Assembly: GCA_020634795.1 (NCBI GenBank)
Contig: JACKAZ010000007.1
Coordinates: 62,001 to 126,000, forward strand
Direction: 5' to 3'
From: Ardenticatenales bacterium
GTDB lineage: Bacteria; Chloroflexota; Anaerolineae; Ardenticatenales; Ardenticatenaceae
Length of the DNA: 64,000 bases
Below are positions 7,358-15,678 of this stretch, in pieces. The translations under genes were made by a program, and so were the position numbers. Within the stretch, counting starts at the first letter, position 1. Each line of letters begins with the position of its first letter. A model generated the notes under the pieces. The model saw nothing but the letters and a program-made list of their open reading frames with translations. It did not search any database and was not told the DNA's origin.

Positions 7358-8793
7358 GTAGTGCAACCCTTTCCCAAGAACGATTGACCGCGCAAGAGAT
7401 TCTGGACCAAGCCGCCTCGCTGCGGCTACAGGTCGGCGATTTTCACGAGAAGTTGGTGGAAGCGACCTATGCCGAAGCGGCAGATATCGCCGACAGCGTC
7501 GTGACGCGCCCCGACCGCGCCCGCCGCGACAGCCTCGATCAGCGCATCGACCGACTCGTGACGAGCCGTCTGTGGGGCTTCCCCCTGATGGTGTTGCTCT
7601 TCGCGGTCGTCTTCTGGATCACGATCTCTGGCGCCAACGTGCCCTCCTCTTTGCTGATGGATCTGCTGATCGGCCAGCTTTACCCACTGCTCCATGCGGG
7701 CGCGGACGCGATCAACCTGCCGTGGTGGCTCAGCGGGCTGCTGATCGACGGCATGTATCTGGCGACGGCGTGGGTGGTCAGTGTCATGTTGCCGCCCATG
7801 GCGATTTTCTTCCCGCTCTTCACATTGCTGGAAGATTTCGGCTATCTGCCGCGCGTCGCCTTCAATCTGGACAACATCTTCCGCAAGTCGGGCGCTCACG
7901 GCAAACAGGCCCTTTCGATGATGATGGGCTTCGGCTGCAACGCGGCGGCGATGGTCTCGACCCGCGTGATCGACAGCCCGCGCGAGCGGCTGATCGCCAT
8001 GATCACCAACAACTTCGCGCTCTGCAACGGACGCTGGCCGACCCAAATTCTGATCGCAACGCTTTTCATCGGCGCACTCGCACCCCCCTACTTGGCGGGC
8101 CTCGTGTCGGCGTTGGCGGTGGTTAGCGTGGCGATGTTGGGGGTCTTTTTGACCTTCGTCGTCTCGTGGGCGCTCTCGCGCACCCTGCTGAAAGGGGAAG
8201 TGTCGGCCTTCAGCTTGGAACTGCCGCCCTACCGGCCGCCGCGCATCTGGCAGACGATCTACACCTCGTTGATCGACCGCACCCTTTTCGTGCTCTGGCG
8301 GGCCATCGTCTTTGCGCTGCCCGCAGGGGCGGTGATCTGGCTCGTCTCCAACATTCATTGGGGGGGCGACACCCTCGCGGTCCATCTGATCAACCTGCTC
8401 AATCCGCTGGGGCTGCTGATCGGGCTGAACGGGGTGATTCTGCTGGCCTACGTGGTTGCGATTCCGGCCAACGAGATCGTGATCCCCACGATCCTGATGC
8501 TGACCGTTTTGACGACCGGCATGACCGGCGTGGGTGACGGCGCGGGGGTCATGTTCGAGCTGGATTCCACCGCCGCCACGATGGATCTCTTCCGTGCAGG
8601 GGGCTGGACGCTGCTCACGGGCGTCAATCTGATGCTCTTCAGCTTGATCCACAACCCGTGCAGCACCACGATCTACACCATGTACAAAGAATCGGGCAGC
8701 CGCAAGTGGACCGCGATCGCCGCCCTGTTGCCCCTCGCCATGGGCTTCTTCGTCACCTTCCTTGTCGCCCAACTCTGGAGACTGTTCGTTTAA
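7354..8793 (+). CDS. feoB: FeoB membrane (Gate) domain, encoded as a separate protein
   Basis: This is the ferrous iron permease half of FeoB, 479 residues. After a soluble N-terminal region of about 65 residues come the paired Gate domains. The first includes MMGFGCNAAAMVSTRVIDSP and NNFALCNGRWPTQI, and the second ends in HNPCSTTIYTMYKESGSRKW. The conserved Gate cysteines are present, but the usual SCSARLP segment reads LCNGRWP. The ATG overlaps the stop of the GTPase half by four bases. The gene ends directly at a repeat array, with no terminator hairpin seen. Confidence 0.93.
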   Translation: MSSATLSQERLTAQEILDQAASLRLQVGDFHEKLVEATYAEAADIADSVVTRPDRARRDSLDQRIDRLVTSRLWGFPLMVLLFAVVFWITISGANVPSSLLMDLLIGQLYPLLHAGADAINLPWWLSGLLIDGMYLATAWVVSVMLPPMAIFFPLFTLLEDFGYLPRVAFNLDNIFRKSGAHGKQALSMMMGFGCNAAAMVSTRVIDSPRERLIAMITNNFALCNGRWPTQILIATLFIGALAPPYLAGLVSALAVVSVAMLGVFLTFVVSWALSRTLLKGEVSAFSLELPPYRPPRIWQTIYTSLIDRTLFVLWRAIVFALPAGAVIWLVSNIHWGGDTLAVHLINLLNPLGLLIGLNGVILLAYVVAIPANEIVIPTILMLTVLTTGMTGVGDGAGVMFELDSTAATMDLFRAGGWTLLTGVNLMLFSLIHNPCSTTIYTMYKESGSRKWTAIAALLPLAMGFFVTFLVAQLWRLFV

Positions 8794-8801
8794 CGCAAAA
8801 C

Positions 8802-8880
8802 GGAGAACGGAGAACGGAGAACGGCAACGCAGAGCAGGTAACGCAGAGCAGGTAACGCAGAGCAGGTAACGCAGAGCAAG
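8802..8880 (+). repeat. Mixed array: GGAGAAC heptamers then 14-mers
   Basis: Three GGAGAAC heptamers (8802-8822) are followed by four 14-bp units of the form GTAACGCAGAGCAG. The array begins 8 bases after the feoB stop. The 14-mer is two 7-bp half units and recurs, inverted, at 9.4, 44.6 and 48.5 kb. Confidence 0.95.
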
Positions 8881-9029
8881 GTTTGTGGGACGAGGCTTTC
8901 CGGGGCTTTTTAGGAGGAAGAGCAGAGGAATCAAAGAGGCCGATGCGCTCGATTAGGCCTTAAAGGATTAGGTGATACCGTTTATTTGGTGACAGGTTGG
9001 CATATCATCAGATTACGGGAGTCATTTTC

Positions 9030-9397
9030 ATGATTGGTCAAGAGTTAAGAGATCGCACGAAAGCGTATGCGAGTCAGGTAATCTCCCTATATGCCCAGAT
9101 TCAAAGAGACTATCATTTTACAGATGCAGCGATGATTATCGGCAAACAACTCTTGCGATCAGCAACTTCGGTCGCCGCTAATCACCGCGAAGCTACTACT
9201 GTCGTAGTGCAGTCGATCGGATCGCAAAATTCTTACTGGTTTTGCAGGAGCTAGAAGAAAGTAGCTTGTGGCTTGAACTGCTTGCCGAACTCGGTCTACC
9301 CGCGACGGCTCAGCTCGATGCCCTACTGGACGAAAGCAACCAGTTGATTCGCATTTTCGCAACAAGTGTGAAGACGCTTCGTCGCCATGCGTGCTGA
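9030..9397 (+). pseudogene. Four-helix-bundle (S23/IVP-like) protein, frameshifted
   Basis: The first part reads MIGQELRDRTKAYASQVISL and on to IIGKQLLRSATSVAANHREA, the usual start of the four helix bundle family once called S23 ribosomal protein. After HREA homology continues in another frame as RSAVDRIAKFLLVLQELEES and on to a stop at 9395-9397. Comparison with the paralogue at 40.6 kb shows a single base missing near 9190-9205. Without the shift the product would be about 122 residues, the normal family size. The function of the family is not established; members are often found as isolated single genes. Confidence 0.8.
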
Positions 9398-9426
9398 CAG
9401 CTATTGCGCCTCATTTACCCGCCCCG

Positions 9427-9648
9427 TCCGTTCTGCATTCTGCGTTCTGCGTTACCTGTTCTGGGTTGCCGTTCCGTTCTGCGTTCTGCGTTCTCCGTTC
9501 TGCGTTACATGCTTTGGGTTGCCGTTCCGTTCTGCGTTCGGAGCTTGCCCTGAGCGAAGAGAAGGGTTCTCCGTTCTGCGTTACATGCTTTGGGTTGCCG
9601 TTCCGTTCTGCGTTCTGCGTTCTCCGTTCTGCGTTAATTGCTCTGCGT
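9427..9648 (+). repeat. Large TTCTGCG-family array, running into the cruA 3' end
   Basis: Some 220 bases consist of 7-bp units (TTCTGCG, TTCTCCG) and 14-bp units related to TTACCTGTTCTGGG, arranged as imperfect higher-order copies. At 9541-9566 it includes a copy related to the GCCTGCCCTGAGCGAAGCGA element of the 44.7 kb array. The last codons of cruA (Thr-Gln-Ser-Asn-stop) are themselves made of the repeat sequence ACGCAGAGCAAT. Confidence 0.93.
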
Positions 9649-11145
9649 CGCGCCCCATCGCACGATGTCCTCGCCCCACTGCGCCAGGCCGCGGGCGCCT
9701 AGCGTGGCAAGGGCTTCGCCAAAGACTTTGGGGCGATGCCGCGCCATGCGCAGTTTGATCGCAAGGTAATCGAGCAAGGCCGTTTCATCGCGGAAGAAGG
9801 CGGCGGACCGTTTAGGGCCGATCTCGTCCATTACCCGCGCGAAATCCCGTAAGATGCTGTTCACGCTGTCCGGATAACCGCGCGGGCTGAGGAAGCGGGC
9901 CATCACCCAGAGCGGGGCCAAGTTCTGCTGCGCCGCGCTCAGCGTGGCCAACGTCTCGGCATCGAGCGCGTCGTTGCGCAGTAGCTCGTCCAACTGTGCG
10001 GTGGCGCGGGGCAGGTGGCGCACGAAAGAGCCGAAGCCGGTGAAGGTTAGCGGGTTCTGCCGGGCCGCCGCATCCCCGACCGATAGCAGCCCACGGGCGG
10101 TGCGTGCCTGCTGCGGTGCTGGCCCATCCACATGATGGCGCGCGGGGATGAAGCCGTAGACGGGCCGCAGATGGGCGAAATCGGGGCCGGGCCGCTTGTA
10201 GGTCGCCAACCGCTCGAAATAGTCGACATAAAGCTCAATCAGCGAGTGGGGGTTGTCGGCGCGGCCTGCGGTGATGTCGTAGTAAAAGAGGTAGGTGGTG
10301 AAGGCGTCGCCCCCGGCCGGAAAGCCTTCCCAGACGAACTGGCGCTCATCTTTTGCCCCGTCCAGCGTCAGCAGAATCTCCCCGACCGTCGGATCGACCT
10401 CGCCCGCCGCGAAGCCCCGCGCCACCGTGCCCACGGTAGGGCAGACCCCGTCGAAGGGCAACCCGTCGCCCGCCAGCGCCAATGACAGGGGCGAGAGCGC
10501 CCCCATGCCGTTGACCAGCAACTTCGCGCCGATGCGTTGCGGCTGCGACTGCGCGTCCCGCAGTTGCACCACGACACGCGGCAGACCGTCTGTCGCCAAC
10601 CACGCCTGTTCGAACGATTGCCCCTCCCAGACGATGCCACCCGCCGCCTCGTAGTGGCGACGTGCCAATGTCAGCAGGGCTGTCGCGTCCAGCGCCAGAT
10701 CGAGCACGTGGGGTAGCTCGACATGGATCGGCGGGCCGTGGGGGTCGTGGAATTGGATGAAGCCGCCCTCGTACTCGCGGGCGACGACCGTTTCCAGCGC
10801 GGGCCAGTCAAAAAGGCCCGCCTGCACCAGCGCGTCCAGCTCGCGCCGCGTGATGTTCCATTCGCGGTGGGTCTGGCCGACGGCACGCCGGTCGAAGAGC
10901 AACGTCTGCCAGCCCCGTTTCTGCATCGCCAGCGCATGGAGCAGGGCAACGCCCCCGCCCGCGTAGACCACGTCGACATCGCGGTCGGTCGCGGGCAGGG
11001 TGGCAGGGCCGACCCGTTGCAAGACGCTCGGCGGCTTTTCGCCGCGCAACAGCCGCGCCCACCCCGCGTCCAGCCGTCGCAGATGGGCGCGGCTGGCGTC
11101 GTTGAAGGGCGGGGCCAGTAGACAGGGCGGCAGCGACGCGGCCAC
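9634..11145 (-). CDS. cruA: Lycopene cyclase, CruA/CruP type
   Basis: This FAD-dependent carotenoid cyclase has about 503 residues. The N-terminal dinucleotide-binding region reads VDVVYAGGGVALLHALAMQ, followed by VGQTHREWNITRREL, where REWNI(S/T)R is the CruA-family signature. Near the C terminus are LLSVGDAAARQNPLTFTGFG, the second FAD contact, and a helical tail. The GTG start shares one base with the stop codon of the upstream desaturase (TAGTG), so the two genes are coupled. CruA adds beta rings to lycopene or gamma-carotene; CruP is a paralogue with a less certain role, and I cannot separate the two by eye. The C-terminal residues are encoded by repeat DNA. Confidence 0.8.
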   Translation of the reverse strand: MAASLPPCLLAPPFNDASRAHLRRLDAGWARLLRGEKPPSVLQRVGPATLPATDRDVDVVYAGGGVALLHALAMQKRGWQTLLFDRRAVGQTHREWNITRRELDALVQAGLFDWPALETVVAREYEGGFIQFHDPHGPPIHVELPHVLDLALDATALLTLARRHYEAAGGIVWEGQSFEQAWLATDGLPRVVVQLRDAQSQPQRIGAKLLVNGMGALSPLSLALAGDGLPFDGVCPTVGTVARGFAAGEVDPTVGEILLTLDGAKDERQFVWEGFPAGGDAFTTYLFYYDITAGRADNPHSLIELYVDYFERLATYKRPGPDFAHLRPVYGFIPARHHVDGPAPQQARTARGLLSVGDAAARQNPLTFTGFGSFVRHLPRATAQLDELLRNDALDAETLATLSAAQQNLAPLWVMARFLSPRGYPDSVNSILRDFARVMDEIGPKRSAAFFRDETALLDYLAIKLRMARHRPKVFGEALATLGARGLAQWGEDIVRWGATQSN

Positions 11146-12554
11146 TACGCCGGTTGCGCCGTGAAGCGCTGCGTGGGGGCAGGGGAAACGGCGACGGATT
11201 CGCCCCGCAGCCGTGCGATGGCGGCGTCCCCCGCGCGGTTGCCGCTGCGCACCGCGCCCTCCATCGAATCGTAGAACTTCTGTCGCGTGTAGCCGCCCGC
11301 GATCGCCACATTGGGGATCGGGCTGGCCTGTGAGGGGCGGAATTTGTCCGTTCCCGGCTTCGGCCAATAGACGCTGTTCGGGATGCGTACGATCGTGGCT
11401 TTGATCATCGTGGCGTCCGGTGCCGTGTCGGGGAAGGTGCTGTCCACATCGGCCCGCACGCGGCGGATCAACGCCTCGTCCGAAAGATCCATCAGCTCGA
11501 TCGCGGGCGCGACAACGAACTGGAAGCGGCTCTTCCCCTCGTTGTAGTAGGCGGGCGTGGTGTTGGCCATGTCGGCATAGACCGGAATGATGCCATCGGG
11601 GTTGAAGAGGATGTTGTCGATCCCCGAAATCTGGCGGTCGAACCACATCTGCATCGAGATCACCGGCACCCCTTCGAACTGGTTGAGATTGTCGAAGTAA
11701 GGCTCCGCTTTCCAGCGTTCCGGCATCAGCCGCTTCAGATTGTGGATCGGCAGCGCGAAGATATACTGATCGCCCACCACGCGCTCGCCACTGTCGAGGA
11801 GGATGGCACTGACGCGGCCATCGGCCCGCGTCTCCACCTCGGCCACCTTCGCCTCGCTGCGCATCGTGGCGCCGCGCTGGCGCAGATGCTCGACCAGCGG
11901 CCCCGTGAAGCGGTCGTCGGGCGCGCCGTCGAGAAAGCCCATCTTGCTGGCGTGGTTTTGGCGCAGGAACATCCCTGCCACATCCAACACTACCCGCGCC
12001 GAGATCGCTTCCGGCGGCAGGAATTTGAGTGCCAGCGTCATCGGCAGGAACATCTTGCTCAACATACGGTCCGCGATGCCCCAGTTGCGGTGCCACGCTT
12101 GGTAGGAGAGATTGTCGCACTTGGCGTAGTAGCTTTCCGTGCCAAAGATGATCGGCCCAAGGGCCTTCACCAGGGTCAGCTTCTCCTTCCACGAGAAGTA
12201 GCGGTTTTGGAAGACAGCGGGCAGCAGATGCAGCGGCGAGGGGGCGTTCATGGTGCGGAACTCGAAGCGTTCGCCGTCGGCCAGCGTGTAAGTCAGCACA
12301 TGCTCCTTCCACTGGATGCGGTCGTAAATGCCGATATCCTTCATCAGCTCGTAAATCTCTTCATACGCGCCGAAATAGACGTGCAAGCCCGTCTCGATGA
12401 CGTCGCCATCTTCGTCCGTCCACGACGACCATTTGCCGCCGAAGCGATCCCGCTTCTCCAGCACGGTGACGTCGTATCCGGCCTCTTGCACACGTTTGGC
12501 GGCGGCCAGCCCAGCAAAGCCCCCCCCGATTACGATCACTCGCTCTTTTTTCAT
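11145..12554 (-). CDS. crtP: 15-cis-phytoene desaturase, plant/cyanobacterial CrtP type
   Basis: This flavin amine oxidase desaturates phytoene towards zeta-carotene. The 469-residue sequence follows the CrtP/PDS line closely: FAD motif VIVIGGGFAGLAAAKRVQEA, then DVIETGLHVYFGAYEEIYEL, IQWKEHVLTYTL, SKMGFLDGAPDDRF, FEGVPVISMQMWFDR and the C-terminal FAD contact KFYDSMEGAVRSGNRAGDAA. It differs from bacterial CrtI, which performs all steps alone, so partner CrtQ/CrtH-type enzymes would be expected elsewhere. It is the first gene of a two-gene operon with the lycopene cyclase. Phytoene synthase is not in this window. Confidence 0.88.
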   Translation of the reverse strand: MKKERVIVIGGGFAGLAAAKRVQEAGYDVTVLEKRDRFGGKWSSWTDEDGDVIETGLHVYFGAYEEIYELMKDIGIYDRIQWKEHVLTYTLADGERFEFRTMNAPSPLHLLPAVFQNRYFSWKEKLTLVKALGPIIFGTESYYAKCDNLSYQAWHRNWGIADRMLSKMFLPMTLALKFLPPEAISARVVLDVAGMFLRQNHASKMGFLDGAPDDRFTGPLVEHLRQRGATMRSEAKVAEVETRADGRVSAILLDSGERVVGDQYIFALPIHNLKRLMPERWKAEPYFDNLNQFEGVPVISMQMWFDRQISGIDNILFNPDGIIPVYADMANTTPAYYNEGKSRFQFVVAPAIELMDLSDEALIRRVRADVDSTFPDTAPDATMIKATIVRIPNSVYWPKPGTDKFRPSQASPIPNVAIAGGYTRQKFYDSMEGAVRSGNRAGDAAIARLRGESVAVSPAPTQRFTAQPA

Positions 12555-13002
12555 GGTTATCTATTCTCGCTCATGGGCTGTGCGTTCAAGCGCAGCGCCC
12601 CTCTTTTGTTGCGTGTGAGTGGCGCGTCGAGGGTGGTCCACCGCTCACGTATCTCTGGACACTTCGCCTCGAAATCTGCCACGAGGCGCTCGACCTGACG
12701 TATCATGCTATAATCGCGCGACTGCCACAATTATCGGCCCATTATCTTACCTGAGGGTGACGATTTTGGTGAACGGATGGGCCGGTGCGGAGCGAGTAAA
12801 TGGGTGTCGAGCTTTGCAGTTCATTGCCGATCCCAGGCTCCCCGATCCGCGATGTGCGTACGGCATGAATGCACCACAAGGAAATTCGGGAATCCCCTGT
12901 GCCAATCCCTCATGCCTGCGTTCACGTCACCCTTAAAGAGTGGAGAAAGCTTCGTGGGCGTGGGGCTGGTATTGCGCCCTGCTGCCATAGAAGACATTGG
13001 AT
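12555..13002. other. Divergent intergenic region, no gene seen
   Basis: 448 bases separate crtP from the divergent membrane-propeller gene. Short open frames here have no recognisable homology or ribosome sites. The only clear signal is the extended -10 element at 12706-12714. Confidence 0.6.
12706..12714 (+). promoter_or_regulatory. Extended -10 promoter element
   Basis: TGC directly followed by a perfect TATAAT forms an extended -10 box pointing to the gene at 13003, with no convincing -35 box. The implied leader would be about 280 bases. Confidence 0.45.
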
Positions 13003-14946
13003 ATGAGCCACGCCCCAAGCATCGAACTAACGCCTGGAAAAATCGCGCGTCGTCTGACGCTGGTCGCCCTTGCCCTCATTGCCCTCAGCACCTTGTTTCA
13101 CTTCACCGCGCTCTCCGCGGGCGAAGAGGCCTTCTGGGGACAGGTCAATTGGCTGGACGATCGATTTTTCGTTGACAAAGAGCGTAACTTCCCCACCTTT
13201 TTTACGGTGTTGCTCATGTTGTTCAGCGCGCTTCTTCTGGAGATTACGGCACGTCTCTCCAAGCGAGAACAGGAGCCTCACGGGAAGAAATGGCGTGTTC
13301 TGTCCCTCGGGTTCTTATTCATGGCCTTTGATGAGGGCTTCGTCATCCACGAAATGGCAATCGAGCCGCTCCAACGGCTGCTCGGCGGGGGCGATCTGGG
13401 GGCCTTACATTTCGCATGGGTTGGCCCTGGGATCGTCCTTGTGCTTCTCCTTTCTTTCTATTTCCTCCCCTTCCTTTCTTCGCTGAAAGCGCAGGGCCGA
13501 ATCAGATTCATCCTTGCCGCCTCGCTCTACTTGGGCGGTGCGCTGGGCATGGAGATGTTCAACGGCCAATTCGCGGAACGTGTCGACTTTGATTACGCGA
13601 TCTACAGTATCTGGGTCACGGTTGAAGAGGGGCTGGAAATCAGCGGTCTGGTCGTTTTCGTCTGGGCCTTGCTGGTTCATCTGCGGGCGCAGTACGGCAT
13701 GGTATCGCTCAACTTTGGCCGAACAGCGCCAATGGGCGGCGACGCGCCCACTCCCCTTTCGACAGGCTCCACAGTCACTATCGCCCCAAGCTGGAAACAG
13801 CATTTGGCGACGCTCGCCACCCTGCTTGCGGCGGTCGTTGTGCTGATATTTATCTTCCGTAGCCAGTTGTTCCGCCCCATCGAGCGGGTGGCCGCACCCG
13901 AGAAACCAGGGAATACCGCGCTGCAGAGCGCGCTCGGCACATCGGTGTGGTACTACGCCGAGGCGCTCGACGAGCCGCGCCACATGGCGGTTGGCGCGGG
14001 GGGGTATATCTTTGTGGCCGAACGTGGCGCAAACCGTCTGTTGGCGTTGGTCGACAATAATGGAGATGGGTCATTAGAAACGAGCCACGTCGTCTTGGAT
14101 GAGTTGGATCGCCCGGATGCCCTTGCCTTTGACCCCAACGGCGAATTCCTCTATATTGGCGAACAATCGCAGATCTCGCGGGTCAAGGTGGCGGGCATCG
14201 TCAAAATTGGTGAGCCGGAAGTGGTGATCGTGGAGGCGCTACCGGATACCATCGGGGAGATCGCCTTCGGCGCGGACGGGCTGCTCTATGTGGCGCGTCG
14301 CAGTCGCTGTAACCTCTGCATGGAAGCGGAGGCACAGTTGGCGTCCATCTGGCGCTATCAGCCGGATGGAAGCGGCGGAGAGTTGGTGATGGGCGGCCTG
14401 CGCCGTGTGGCTGGGTTGGCCTTGCAGCCCGACCGTGGGATACTGTGGGCCAGCAACAGCGAGGCCGATCTGTCGCGGCGCAACCTGCCGCCGGACACGC
14501 TCTTTCGGGTGACAGCGGGCGGTGACGCAGGCTGGCCCCGCTGTCATGCGGGCATCATTATCGATTCCGACTTGGGCGACATGACGAGCTGCGACAATGT
14601 CGAGCAGCCCGCCATCACCCTTGCCGCGCACAGCGCCCCGCAAGGGTTGACCTTCTACGACCAGACGTTGCTTGGCGCGGAATTTTCCGGCGATCTTTTC
14701 GTGGCTTTGGGCGGGTCGTCGGAGCAGAACCCGCCAACAGGAGACAAGGTGGTTCGTATCGTCATGGAGGACGGCCTTCCCACGGGCGTTATCGAAGATT
14801 TCGTCTACGGCTGGCGCACGCCCGAGGGGACACGCATCGGTCGTCCTGTCGACATCGTCACCACGGCTGACGGGGCGCTCCTCATCTCCGATGACCAAGC
14901 GGGCGCGATCTACCGAGTCGTCCCCTCCCCCACGGAAACGCCGTGA
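13003..14946 (+). CDS. Multi-pass membrane domain fused to an NHL/sorbosone dehydrogenase-like beta-propeller
   Basis: The protein has 647 residues. The first 230 or so form about six membrane helices that keep charged residues inside or next to the helices: FMAFDEGFVIHEMAIEP, GMEMFNGQFAERVDFDY and VTVEEGLEISGLVVFV. A seventh helix lies near 270-290, and the remainder (about 300-645) is an exported propeller with DEPRHMAVGAGGYIFVAERG, ALAFDPNGEFLYIGEQ, a four-cysteine segment SRCNLCMEAEAQ and TPEGTRIGRPVDIVTTADGA. The propeller resembles glucose/sorbosone dehydrogenases, but the PQQ-binding residues cannot be confirmed by eye. ATG 13003 is preferred over an upstream TTG. The function is unknown; a membrane-coupled dehydrogenase is one possibility. 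Confidence 0.75.
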   Translation: MSHAPSIELTPGKIARRLTLVALALIALSTLFHFTALSAGEEAFWGQVNWLDDRFFVDKERNFPTFFTVLLMLFSALLLEITARLSKREQEPHGKKWRVLSLGFLFMAFDEGFVIHEMAIEPLQRLLGGGDLGALHFAWVGPGIVLVLLLSFYFLPFLSSLKAQGRIRFILAASLYLGGALGMEMFNGQFAERVDFDYAIYSIWVTVEEGLEISGLVVFVWALLVHLRAQYGMVSLNFGRTAPMGGDAPTPLSTGSTVTIAPSWKQHLATLATLLAAVVVLIFIFRSQLFRPIERVAAPEKPGNTALQSALGTSVWYYAEALDEPRHMAVGAGGYIFVAERGANRLLALVDNNGDGSLETSHVVLDELDRPDALAFDPNGEFLYIGEQSQISRVKVAGIVKIGEPEVVIVEALPDTIGEIAFGADGLLYVARRSRCNLCMEAEAQLASIWRYQPDGSGGELVMGGLRRVAGLALQPDRGILWASNSEADLSRRNLPPDTLFRVTAGGDAGWPRCHAGIIIDSDLGDMTSCDNVEQPAITLAAHSAPQGLTFYDQTLLGAEFSGDLFVALGGSSEQNPPTGDKVVRIVMEDGLPTGVIEDFVYGWRTPEGTRIGRPVDIVTTADGALLISDDQAGAIYRVVPSPTETP

Positions 14947-14996
14947 GAGGGGGCTAGGGGAGCGCGCTGCCGTTCCATGCACCACTTTCAGACCCT

Positions 14997-15530
14997 ATGA
15001 ACGATCATTCAGAAGCGATCTCAAAACCTTCAAACGGTGACCTCGGTTGGCGCTTCTGTCCGCGCTGTGGCAGAGCGCTGGGCCGTCGCGCCGTGGCGGG
15101 GCGGCAGCGGCCCGCCTGTGCGGGCTGTGGCTTCGTCCATTTCGCCGATCCGAAGGTGACGGTGGGGGTCCGGCTGGTGGATGAAGGGCGCGTGTTGCTG
15201 GGCCGCCGCGCCGTCGATCCGCAGATGGGACTGTGGTGTTTGCCGGGCGGCTTCGTCGATTACGGCGAGCGACTGCGCGAGGCGGCGCTGCGCGAACTGC
15301 GCGAGGAAACGGGGCTGACCGCCGAGCTGGGCGCAATGCTTGGCACGTGGGATTTCGATGATGAGATCGGCGACAAGCAGGGCATCGCCATCTTCTTTGC
15401 CGCCCATCGCCCCCGCGGCGTGCTGCGCGCCGCCGACGACATGGCCGAACTGCGTTGGTTCTTGCCGCAGGCGTTGCCCCCCATCGCCTTTCCCTTGCAC
15501 CAGCATGTGCTGGCGGCCCTACGACGATAG
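14997..15530 (+). CDS. Nudix hydrolase with N-terminal zinc ribbon
   Basis: The 177-residue protein has a four-cysteine ribbon (CPRCG and CAGCG) at about residues 21-43. A Nudix domain follows, with the complete box GGFVDYGERLREAALRELRE followed by ETGL, which matches GX5EX7REUXEEXGU. The ribbon plus Nudix layout is that of NADH pyrophosphatase-like and ADP-ribose-type enzymes, which hydrolyse nucleoside diphosphate derivatives. The substrate cannot be fixed from sequence. It starts 50 bases after the membrane-propeller gene and may be co-transcribed with it. Confidence 0.88.
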   Translation: MNDHSEAISKPSNGDLGWRFCPRCGRALGRRAVAGRQRPACAGCGFVHFADPKVTVGVRLVDEGRVLLGRRAVDPQMGLWCLPGGFVDYGERLREAALRELREETGLTAELGAMLGTWDFDDEIGDKQGIAIFFAAHRPRGVLRAADDMAELRWFLPQALPPIAFPLHQHVLAALRR

Positions 15531-15678
15531 ATTGACAAGGGCCTTGCTTTTTGCATGGGTCGATCCTTGGATTTGCGTGGCAACGATTCGCGATTCACGA
15601 TAAGGCCCTGACTCTCCCCCCCCACGCTCTCGACGTTTCAAAACCGTGTAGGCCACCCACAAAACGGAGAATCCGATC

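Noticed and set aside
11146..12312. Upstream extension of the cruA frame through the crtP gene
   Set aside because: The frame is open by chance inside crtP. CruA homology begins only after the GTG at 11145, which overlaps the crtP stop codon.
12619..12936. Small open frames in the crtP upstream gap
   Set aside because: They have no ribosome site, no homology and a composition unlike neighbouring genes.
15531..15560. TTGACA as a promoter for the peroxidase fusion
   Set aside because: No acceptable -10 box lies 15-19 bases downstream (ATGGGT at the expected place).
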